Assembly: GCA_037367405.1 (NCBI GenBank)
Contig: JAZKJV010002961.1
Coordinates: 186,001 to 250,000 of the forward strand
Direction of reading: 5' to 3'
DNA length: 64,000 nt
Source: Ottelia alismoides
Taxonomy: Eukaryota; Streptophyta; Magnoliopsida; Alismatales; Hydrocharitaceae
The notes beneath the pieces were generated by a model. The model did no database searches and was not told the DNA's origin. It saw only the letters and a program-made list of their open reading frames with translations. The position numbers and the translations under genes are program-made. The first letter of the stretch is position 1. Each line of letters starts with the position of its first letter. This document shows positions 54,531 to 64,000 of the stretch, piece by piece.

Positions 54531-56907
54531 TGACGGAAGCAAATAAAAATTATTTACTACGTATCACGGAAATGTGGAATACTTAGCAAATATTCTGCCA
54601 AAACAATCTTAGTTCATCTTACAAACTAGAAAATGTAGCACGACAATTTTTGCAATTAGAAATTATAAATTCTAAGGAAATAATTTCCAAATCAATTTCC
54701 GATACTCACGGTGAATAAAAGAGGTGGATCACAATTACTTCTTGAAGCGTAAATTTCTAAATGACAAAGCTTCCCAAATCAAGTATGGTCTGCAGAAGTC
54801 TCTCTCCAGGGCGAGGAGATGAATCATGTTGCTTCCGACGAACTTAGACATCCAACAATGATAGGTGTATGAGAGATGGGGTCTCTTAAGACTATTCTAT
54901 ACCTCACGGGGCACGAAATTTCTAAGGAACTTTGCTCTCCAAAATTGTGGTGCAAAAGAGAGAGCCATGCGTTCCTTTTATACTTACGCCACGTGTCCAA
55001 CATGTGTGTTGTAGTCCCTTGGATTTTAAATCAAGGGCTTAGAACAAGTCTCGGTTCAATAAAGATTATCTTGTTATTATCTCCGATTAACAGTAACTAA
55101 TTAATAATAAATAAGCAACAATTTAGCTTAATTAAAATTAGTTAAAGTTTTTGCCTTTTATCTATTAATTGATTAACTTGATAATCCCATTGTCAATAGT
55201 GGAGAAATTGTGGAATTGATCCTCAAAACTTATGAAACATATTCATGAGCCCAAAATTAAATGTAAATCCAAATGACATATACAAAATTAATGTGAATCA
55301 AATTGACACAATTTCATGTCTTGAAAATATCATGAAATCATATTTACACAAATATTTATATGAATAATATCCATATAAATATTAGTTATTGTGAATCACT
55401 ATTCACATTAATTAATGAGATACGTTTGTGAATCTTATTCACAAAATTGTCCTTATAAAATAATACAATAATAAATATTATTATTATTATATTGGCATCA
55501 ATAAGTATATCCCCTGATCAAATTACGACTCATGAGATACGAATGCAGATACTTGGATATAATGTTATGGAGATCATATTATCCATGTACACCGACTTGA
55601 AATATGGATAACTATCCAATTTAAGGGTTTATACCTTTTTAGAAAAAAACTGTCACCTACGAATGTTGAGCTTGAGTTGTAGTACTTTACACTCTCAGTG
55701 AGCTCGACGAAACGCATCACACTCTCCATGAGCTGGAGATCGGTGAGTTGAATCCATCTTTCTTGCTCATTTCTAATCAAAGTCCAAACTATTTGGAGCT
55801 AAGAAATGAGCCCAATGAACTTGTATACATCCATTTTCATGACCACTTCCAACATTTGAACATTAAAATTAGAATTGGAAATTGGATTCAGATGATTTGT
55901 TATTTAATCCAATCAAATCACAAATTATCTAGCTAAATGGAGCAAGTAAAATCCATATTGCTTAATCGCTCCCTCTGAATGGAAGTGTCATGGTAGATGA
56001 TCCATCACAACAGATGTAACCCTGAATATTCCCAATACCTATTCATCCTTTATACTGGAAGACTTTGATAAATCCAAGTTCGAACCTTGATTTCACTGTC
56101 CTCTTCAGAATGTATCAATAGATTTCTCATTTGATGATTGAGCAACAATATTAATCATATGCTTTGCAAAAGCATATATTAATATCTCGAATTCATGTCG
56201 CATTTCATAAACAATATAACCATGCATGGAATTCATTTTGACCCCAAAAAATATTACGAGCCAGTTTATGTCTTCTGGTTCATTAGAGATCATGTATGAC
56301 CCCTTTGAGAGATCGTATTACTCATATGCCCTCATGTGCATACCAGCTTGCCAGTGTCTAAACCTTGGTTAGGTCATCAACCTAATGGTTCGCCTAATGT
56401 ACACACTCAGTCATATAGTAATGCATCTGTCACCGATCAGAGGATGCATGCCTATATCGTGACAGTATACGAGATAGGTCTCTGGTTATCTCGACTTCGT
56501 TAAGTCAAATCTTTGACCTAACTTTTTTGACACCTTCAAATCTCTACTCCAATGCAGAGGACATGCATCAAGAGGTCGGTCAGATATCAACCTTCAGAGA
56601 ATGATCACCATCTCTTTCTGAAGCTGGAGACCCTTTCCTAACAATCACTTGATAGTGCTTGTTGAGTCCTCGATCTAACACTTTAGATATCATCCAAGCA
56701 CTGGACTCTATAATTCAACATTTGAATCAGCGGATGTATGATCATTAAGATGGCCGTGGTACATAAACCTACTTGTATGAAGGGGCCTTATAAGTGCATT
56801 CATTCATTTAATCTCATATCGGGAGTGATATAAACGAATAACTTCTGTTGATATGTCAACATATTACAATGACGTTTATTGTAGAAATGGCTCGCATGGG
56901 GCTCACA
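54531..56907 (-). repeat. Copia LTR 3 (2377 bp), solo or truncated
   Basis: Tips TGACGGAAGC and GGGGCTCACA; homologous over its full length to 26225-28572 (for example CCTTTTATACTTAC in both). No primer site at the left edge and no polypurine tract at the right edge. Flanking pentamers GTTGT and TTATC differ, so it is not a clean solo LTR. Confidence 0.82.
54974..54983 (-). promoter_or_regulatory. TATA box of copia LTR 3
   Basis: Minus-strand GTATAAAAGG, as in LTR 1. Confidence 0.6.
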
Positions 56908-56908
56908 T

Positions 56909-58737
56909 TATCACGACCCCAATTCCGAACCTTCGGATCCTCCCATATCCGGATCTTATTACTCGACAATAATTTATCCAGCAATCACAACCAACATTCA
57001 GTAACATAATTCAATTAAAAATACTAAGAAGGAAGTATTTAATACCTTTCCATTCACAAAATAAAGTTTACAGGATACATTTTCCCACTATAACCATTTA
57101 CATGTACATCATCCGAAAAGAAAATACACAAAAAGATCAACTACCTTATAGAGTAAAGCTACTATGGTTGGTTGGATGGCTACTATGTTAGTTGGCCGGA
57201 TTACTAAAGCTCTTGTGATGGATCACCTACACCTGTTGGGCTTTCCATAAATCATAGGATAACAATTAACGGGTGCTAAGTAACAAAGAAGAGAAAAGCA
57301 TATAAATGTGTAATTTTTCAAAACTTATTATCACAAAAAGTCTCATTCAATCTCGTTAGTTTAAGTCATATTCCTTTATATTCCACGTCAGGGATTAGTC
57401 CAGGGAATTACCTCACCACTATATGGACTCCGAAGTTTTGGACACTTCGGGATTGGAGATTACATTGATCTGATAAGCTTATGCCATCGTACGTTGCCTC
57501 AACCAATCCTCCAGTACTACCCTAACAATTTCCTTTTCTTTCATTAATTAGGGTCTCGAACCCTCAGCCTGGCAAACAAAGGAGCATACCATACTCAAGG
57601 ATCAAGTTGCTTAAAACCTCAGGCTAACCTTTAATCACATAATCTAGCAGCTTTAAATACATGTTATCGTGACCCAACCACTATTGAACCACCCGTGCCT
57701 ACACATGGCACGATCACATCTTCCGTCGTTCAACCTGAATATATTGGCTCTCGATACAACGCATTGCAAATCATTCATTTCTTGTGCACTTATCATAACA
57801 GGGCAACCATGTACCACCTAGGTAGGTCAACGCCAATACAGGTTCCTTCCGACAAACCTACAGGTTGCATGCTTGACCTGTAGTTCTACTCTTAGTCATT
57901 CTTAACGTAAGACACAATCCTTTACAGGATCCAACTCAAAACACATCAATTCCCATGAGTAATTTCTCCGTTAAGCCTTAGATTTGCATAACATAAATAC
58001 TGAGTATGAACTTACACATATATTAATTCATATATTTATATACTCATATTTATGCTCATTTTAACTTCCAAACCCTAACTTTCCAAGCTATTGCATTCAT
58101 TCGATGCTTATATCTTATTTTAGTTGAAATCACAAAGCAACTCTTCATACTTTCTCAAAAATAGCTAAATTAGGGTTCTTCGTAGCAAGGACCATAAATG
58201 CAGAAATCTCAACAATCTCATATGAAAACCCAACAGCAAAAAGGAAGGATTTCGTTACCTATTCGAGTTCTCTCTCACGTATGCATTGCTTTATCGTGAT
58301 TCTTTTTCAAGAAGGATGATTTATAGCTCCTGAAACGATTGAATTTCATTTTCGTACCAAAAATGCCAAGAACGTGCCAAGAACGCGAAGAACGAACGAA
58401 GAACACGGAGAACACGAAAAACACATGAAGAACACGAAGAACATGAAGACCCTATTTTTCTCTTAAAAATTTGGTAGATCTTCCCCTTAAATGGGGTCAT
58501 ATTTTTGAGAAAATTTCGGCAAGGTTTCCCCTTATATCGGGACATATTTTAAAAGAAAAACAAAAAGAATTTCTTCTATAAAATCACCGAGAAGGAAACA
58601 ACAACGAATATGAAAGAATATAATCAAATTGCAAGAGATGGAGAATCGGTAGACACCACATCTTAGGTGAGTGAAGATGTGACGAATCACAGGTTCACTG
58701 ACGTGCATAGCCGCTCGCACCTAAATAGGGTATTACA
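56909..58737 (-). repeat. Gypsy LTR of another type (1.8 kb), minus sense
   Basis: On the minus strand it begins TGTAATACCCTATTTAGG and ends GGGGTCGTGATA, tips of the kind found on chromoviral (Tekay/Del-like) LTRs, the last G of the expected TGACA-like end having decayed. A TATA box lies 410 bases in. No coding region is attached, so it may be a solo LTR; it abuts copia LTR 3 with one base between. Confidence 0.5.
58319..58326 (-). promoter_or_regulatory. TATA box of LTR 56909-58737
   Basis: Minus-strand CTATAAAT in GGAGCTATAAATCATCC. Confidence 0.5.
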
Positions 58738-58899
58738 CATATTTCTCCATCAAAATAATTTATGAAAGTGAAAAAGAAAGAATATAACTATAAGCAATGG
58801 AGAATTGGTAGATATTGCATGTCTTAGGTGAGTGAAAGTGTGACAAATCACAGGGTTCACTGACATGCACAACCGCCCACACCTAAATAGGGTATTACA
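58610..58899. repeat. Tandem duplication of LTR start
   Basis: About 130 bases at the LTR start (58610-58737) are repeated at 58769-58899, including CTTAGGTGAGTGAA, AATCACAGGTTCACTGAC (one extra G in the second) and CACCTAAATAGGGTATTACA. The second copy is diverged by several transitions. Confidence 0.75.
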
Positions 58900-59658
58900 C
58901 AGATTTCTCTTCGAACCACAACGGAAAATGAATCGGAAAGAAAGATGAATCGAAAATAAATCTTGGAAAAAGAAGATGAATCGGAAACCTAGCTTTTGAA
59001 GCAACTAAGAGAGGACGGTACCTTCCTCCTCCCCATTCTCATGGCAGCGCTTCACTAGCATTCCTTCTCCACATCCCTCTCCTCCTCCCGACCTCTCGAC
59101 CCTATAGCCCTTGGGGTAGTGGTGGTAGTGTAAATCATCGAGAACGAATGGGTAGAGGGTATTTATAGGCTCTAGAAAACCACTAACCATGGTTAGTAAA
59201 CCATGGTTTAGACCTTAACCATAGTTAGTGGCCCATAGTTTTGGCCAAGTCTTATCCAAAACTTAAGGCTTAAGTTAGAACTTTCCAGAGTGCTCTAGAT
59301 TCATTAATGATGCTTATTTAATGCTAATCATGATTAACTTTCACTAATCACGATTTAACTTTCGCATCTCACACTTAACTTTTGCTAACAACTAATTAGT
59401 GTTTGCTAATGGTCGTTAGTGATCCTCAATCTATCATTAAGTTCTTTAATCATATTTAATTGGTCTCAATGACTGTCATTACGGGTTAATGATGTCTTAA
59501 ACCTCCTTACTTATCTTTCTTACGAAAATCATAACAAATCGAAACGAAGTCTGGTTCACACGAAACAAATTTTGTTGGTTTCCCCTTGACGAGCCGGATC
59601 TTATGACATAGGATCTGAGAGATGACCATGTTCAAGGCTTTACACACATGTCTAAAGA
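58900..59658 (-). repeat. Promoter-bearing LTR relic, probable 3' LTR of copia fragment 3
   Basis: Lies directly downstream (minus sense) of the RNase H gene and a polypurine tract, so by position it should be a 3' LTR. A TATA box (CCTATAAATACC, 59158-59169) lies about 490 bases in. It does not resemble the other copia LTRs. Inverted repeats around ACCATGGTTAGTAAACCATGG occur near 59185-59210. The frame 59005-59190 is transcribed LTR, not a gene. Confidence 0.35.
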
Positions 59659-59670
59659 TCTCCCACTATA
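59659..59670 (-). other. Polypurine tract of copia fragment 3
   Basis: Minus-strand TATAGTGGGAGA, 40 bases after the RNase H frame ends; the usual copia tract is a purine run containing GTGGGAGA. Confidence 0.5.
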
Positions 59671-59710
59671 CCTCAAAACTATTTAGATACGATCTTTAAA
59701 CACATTCACA

Positions 59711-60127
59711 TTATATGATGGTCGAAAACCTTTTGGGTAAAGGTTTGGTAAGATGATCCGCAACATCATTGGCAGAGGCCACCTTGGTTATGACAACGTC
59801 ATCGCGCTTTTGAATCTCACGAATGATGCGATATTTCCTTTCCATATGTTTGCTCTTTTGATACCACATGGGTTCCTTCGTTTGAGTTATGGCTCCCGTG
59901 TTATCACGGAGCAGTGGAATGGGAGTATCAGAGAAAACTACGCCAAGTTTATGATGAACTTGTGTAACCATACCACCTCTTTTGTAGCATCCGATGCAAC
60001 AATATATTCGGCTTCTGTTATTGAATCAGTCGTAGTGTCCTCCTTCTTGCTTCTCTGGCTCATTGCACCACAGTTTAACAAGAATACAAATACTGAAGTT
60101 GATTTGCGGTCATCTATATCAGATTGG
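59711..60127 (-). pseudogene. RNase H of copia fragment 3
   Basis: Minus strand: YFQSDIDDRKSTSVFVFLL (catalytic aspartate), DSITEAEYIVASDATKEVVW (glutamate), then, past a TAG, DTPIPLLRDNTGAI (second aspartate), KEPMWYQKSKHMERKYRII and VADHLTKPLP at the C-terminus. The domain is nearly intact, with one stop near 59953. Angela/Tork-type phrasing. Confidence 0.88.
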
Positions 60128-60342
60128 AAGTATGAATCTATGTATCTTAAGACTTGGAGATCTCTCTCTCCATAGACTAAGATGTAATCTTGTGTCCGTC
60201 ATAGATTCTTAAAGATGCTCTTCATTGCATTTTAGTGTTGTTCTCCATAGCATGACTAGTAACGACTTACCTCTCCCATTGCATGGTAGATATATGGCCT
60301 TGTGCACATCATGACATACATTAGGCCTCCCACAATTGATGC

Positions 60343-60842
60343 TTAAGGCCATCCGGTCATGGCTTTCTTATCCTCAACACTTTGAAGAGCCATCTCTTTA
60401 GACAAGTGTATACCATGTCTTAGGGGAATGAAACCTTTCTTGGAATTCTCCATATGGAAACGTTCCAAGCTCTTCTTAATGTATCCATGTTGTGACAATC
60501 CCAAAATTCTCTTTTCTCTGTTTCTGAACCACTTCAAACCCAATATACAAGAGGCTTCCCCAAGATCTTTCACTCAAAGGTATGGGACAACCAAATTTTA
60601 ACACCAGTCATCATCCATGTATCATTCCCAATGATAAGGATGTTATCTACGTAAAACATGATAAACACAATGGCACTCCCACTAAGCTTCTTGTACATGC
60701 ATGGTTCATCGTGATTCTGAACGAAATCATAACTCTTTATGGTTTCATCGAATCTTATGTTCCGGCTATAAGAAGTTTGTTTAAGCCCATAGATGGATTT
60801 CTTCAGCTTGCATACTCTGCCTTCCTCATTTATAAAGCCCTA
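60343..60842 (-). pseudogene. Reverse transcriptase, C-terminal part, copia fragment 3
   Basis: Starts abruptly at the LTR edge with GFINEEGRVCKLKKSIYGLK, then KSYDFVQNHDEPCMYKKL, IVFIMFYVDNILIIGND (catalytic YVDD changed to YVDN), and the open frame 60573-60343 with MKDLGEASCILGLKWFRNRE and LSQHGYIKKSLERFHMENSK. The N-terminal part of RT is missing here; copia element 1 ends at the corresponding codon. 60128-60342 is the broken connection to RNase H. Confidence 0.85.
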
Positions 60843-63046
60843 TGATGCTCCACATTGACAAAACTCTATTTCATCACCTTTATTCTTTTATTTGATCTTA
60901 AATGCCCATACAAATATATGCAAAAAAATTAATTTATACAAAATAACACTCAATAATAGACTAGTAAATATTGTATAAATACATGTATTTAATTCCAAAA
61001 TAAAAGAATAAAGGAAAGAAAATAAAAAGAAATGAAGTATCAAAGACACTGAATGACCTTAGATCACGAGACTAGGTCAATATTTACGTGGTCGACAATG
61101 AATAAAGTAGGGGGAGATACGCCACTCAAATTGTAGAGAAAACACTTAAAATCATAATTCTATTCATTAATAAATAACTACTTGTGCCCTATTTTATTTT
61201 CCATCTCCACACATCAAATAATAAAAACCTCAACATGAACATTATACATAAAAATATAAGGAAAAATACAAATTTAATTTCACATAAAAATATTGCACTG
61301 TGTGCTTGGGATACACATAATAAAAAGCCACAAACAAAACTTCTCAGACATGTATCTTCTCCATACAAACTCAAAATTGACCAAACTCACATTTAGTGTT
61401 CATAAAATTAAATGAAGTTAAGATGCAAAATTCGGCTTTCAGGTCTCCATTATGTTGTATACATGTATATAAATAATCAAGAAATTCATTCTCTGTATTT
61501 TTATCCTTTTTATATTTTTATATACCTGTAGATATTACTTAAATCACACTAAAAAATTAAACGTAAAATAAATGCATTAACAATACATTAAAATAAACAA
61601 GGAACTAATATATATATGTAAACTATACCTATAATATGTATACCTCTATTTATTTAAGTAAATAAATAAAATCAGAAAAGTAAAGTACAAAATACGTGAA
61701 TAAGTATTTAAATGTATTAATAATATAAAAAATATGTGTATACAATACTAAAATATAAAATACCAAATAAAAAACAATACCTAAAATACATGTAGACATA
61801 CCTATGTATATACATGTAAATATTTGCACCCAGTAAATAGCATCATAAAAATAAATAAAAATACTATAAAATTACTGCATAAAACAATAAATATTTTTAT
61901 GTCTTGACATTTTAATAAATTCATTTATTGTTTGTTTTTGATTTAATAAGGAATCTATTTTCTTTAATTTCATGGTTGGTCTACATGGACCAATCATGGT
62001 GCTTTAACTATTGACTTCCGATGAACATTCCTTTCTTCCTAGTCGCCTTGTCAAAACTCACGGGCGCCTCTTCTTCTCCCATTTCTTACTCCACCTCTAC
62101 TCCACCAAATCCCTCTAGACTTTCACCATCCTGCAACCCTTACTTTCATCCATCACGCTAGCTTCATAACATCCACCAACCACACCTAATATGCGCGCCA
62201 TATCCCCTTGAATTTCACCCCTCACCATGGTTTATAACTAAAACCCAATCCTAATCTTTTTTATTTTGATCTTATTTTCTTCCCGTAACCCCAAGATGAA
62301 CTATCCAGGTTGAGTTTCTCGTGACATGAGCTGCTCCTTGGACCTCATCGGCATGGAGAAGGGATGATTCACGGTGATCCTGCTCACCATAGATTTTCTC
62401 AGGCAATGCTTCTCCTACTCCATGGAACCCCATATATGAGTTGCTAGGTTAGATAACTAGCTTTCATTTCCTTTCTTTAGCACATGTCTCATCTTAGTGT
62501 AGTTTAATTTGATATGTTGTAGTTTTAATTTTAATAGTTTCGTACGTCAAAGCTTCTGCTCTAGCCAATGTTTCAATTCATCACAACCCCTGGTTCCGAC
62601 CACTGCACACCACCATCCGACCCCCCTTCACGTTCTACTTATTCGACTCCACTCAGATCCTCATCTTCCATCACCCATAACCGGATATCGCCGCTCTCCC
62701 TCATCCCTTACTCTACCAACTTTTTATGGCCCGAGGAAAAAGATCTCAACCTCATGAACTTTTTTGTGTAGGAGCTACACATGGGATGCCACATGTAGCT
62801 CAAATCGAAGGATATATTGGCTCCTAGGTCGCCTGAACCTAATTGACCCCCCAGGCCTCTTCTTAGCGAGGTCTGGACCTTCTTGACGACACCATCAGTT
62901 GTGGAAGGCTTCCAGGATGCCCTGGAGCCGGTCAGCATGGACGGAGTACATCAGAGCAGAGAGATATTGCGATTCGAAGCTTAATAGGGAAGACATTTTC
63001 CCCTGCTCTTCCAAGGGTATCTAGAGCTGTCAGATGCGAGACGCTG
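60843..63046 (+). repeat. Athila-type LTR, interrupted or truncated
   Basis: Starts TGATGCTCC at the RT edge. AATAAAGGAAAGAAAATAAA at 61005 and AATAAAGTAGGGGGAGATA at 61100 match 28748 and 28845 of the Athila 5' LTR in order. An AT-rich U3 is followed by a GC-rich part (62030-62960). It stops at 63046, where another LTR begins. Plus-strand frames near 62509-62771 are LTR sequence. Confidence 0.6.
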
Positions 63047-64000
63047 ATGAATATGTGATTCATGACTCTAAAAGTAGAAAAAAGATCGTTGTTTCTGAGT
63101 ATTTAGCAGTATTTCATCATTTATTTTAAACTTTTGCCATTCATGCACTTATAATTAATATATGCATTTTAGCATGAATTTTTGCATTAAATAAGAAGCT
63201 AAATTTTTTTTGAAAAATAACGAGTATTATACCATATTCTCCCTATTTTTTATTTATTTTCCACTAACTCATAATTGAATAAACCAACTGTATAGCGTAC
63301 ATATTATTAACACTAATAAATGAAAAATACCAAAAGAATAATAACTTGTAAAATTAACGAATAAAACCCAAACCCTAATTTAAGACAAAAATCTTTAAAA
63401 CATGATTATGTCTCTCATATAGTACTGTATGAACCTCTACTCATCTTAAATTAATGTGCGTTCGATTACCTTCAAAACAATACTAAATTCAAAAGAATCG
63501 GATTTTGTATGCGAAACTTGGGTTTTGGGTCCCCTGATGTGTATTGTACATATTGACTAATTTGACCGTATTATTTTTTGTACAAAAATAATCCTTTTTT
63601 TATTTCTTTTGCATTTATTTTATTTGATTATTATTTTAATAAAATTTATAAAAGTCTGAATAAAAATTAAAGCAAAAATCAAAGAAAATAAATCTACCCA
63701 AGTCTGTATATATATCTGTACATATGTCTTCTCTATTTTATTTATTTATTTTCTTATTTATTAAAAAAATAGACTAAGTTGTAAATATTTATTCATATTT
63801 TCTTTGATTTTGATCTCATTTATAAAAATGACAAACAAAACTGTAAAACACAAAAATGTGGTATTTTATATCTATATGATACCACCCAAAATACTTTTTG
63901 TACAGATATTTTTTTATTGATTTTCTATCCTTCATAAAAGTTGTAGATCTCATCGAGATGAGAAACTTTCATGTTGAACACTTTTTGATTTGACCCCTTT
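63047..64000 (+). repeat. LTR start of the 1427-13005 family, runs off window
   Basis: Starts TGATGAATATGTGATTCATG and then matches, as reverse complement, 31393 leftwards and 13005 leftwards: GCGAAACTTGGGTTTTGGG near 63510 and GTTGTAGATCTCATCGAGAT at 63938. Plus sense, so opposite to the copies at 1427, 9906 and 30173. Only U3 is within the window. Confidence 0.75.

Noticed and set aside
59753..60175. 140-codon plus-strand frame
   Set aside because: Antisense of the well-supported copia RNase H domain at 59711-60127.
1..64000. Centromeric satellite, rRNA genes, CRISPR arrays, bacterial-type operons
   Set aside because: No head-to-tail monomer array, no rRNA landmark and no regular short-repeat array was found.

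Overview
The window is flowering-plant repetitive DNA. I found no single-copy host gene, rRNA, tRNA gene or CRISPR array. Almost every base can be placed in nested, decayed transposable elements: Ty3/gypsy elements of the Athila type (tRNA-Asp-like primer binding sites, Athila-like gag, protease, RT, RNase H and integrase), Ty1/copia elements of the Angela/Tork type (initiator-Met tRNA primer sites, LTRs of about 2.4 kb), small Mutator-like foldback elements, one hAT element, and LTR relics. Dense nesting and nonsense codons that are TAG or TGA fit methylated heterochromatin, perhaps pericentromeric. The species cannot be told from the sequence.

Layout. 1-14549: an old minus-strand non-autonomous Athila-related element (1-1426 plus 13006-14549) is split by a second copy of the same family (1427-13005, also minus, target duplication GGATG). 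Both copies carry a gag-like protein and a protease-like domain. The inner copy also has an open 209-codon reading frame but no RT, RNase H or integrase. 14550-22030: three plus-sense Athila-like LTR pieces end to end; one holds a 380-bp Mutator-like element and the largest holds a 1.5-kb hAT element with an 8-bp target duplication. 22031-28572: a 5'-half copia element on the minus strand (partial RT, integrase, protease, gag, leader, primer site, LTR).

28596-51151: a complete-length plus-strand Athila element with target duplication GTCAT. Its 5' LTR is interrupted by an integrase scrap and a foreign LTR, and its gag/protease junction by a second copia fragment (about 36345-41756). gag, PR, RT, RNase H and IN are all recognisable but carry stops and frameshifts. 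51157-54530: LTR relic, TA microsatellites, two more foldback elements of the same group, and a short TRIM-like solo LTR. 54531-60842: a third copia LTR, a gypsy LTR of a different type (minus), another promoter-bearing LTR relic, then the RT-RNase H end of a copia element. 60843-64000: an Athila-type LTR followed by the start of an LTR of the 1427-13005 family.

How they fit together: the Athila element encodes the machinery that the non-autonomous family lacks. The two share LTR tips, primer site, leader architecture and a repeated hairpin/polypurine motif, which is what one expects of a parasite of Athila replication. The most unusual signals are this non-autonomous family with its altered protease motif (DDDS), the hairpin-polypurine arrays, a G-box inverted-repeat module in several LTR promoters, a perfect hairpin in the copia leader, and terminal repeats of the foldback elements that contain palindromes.
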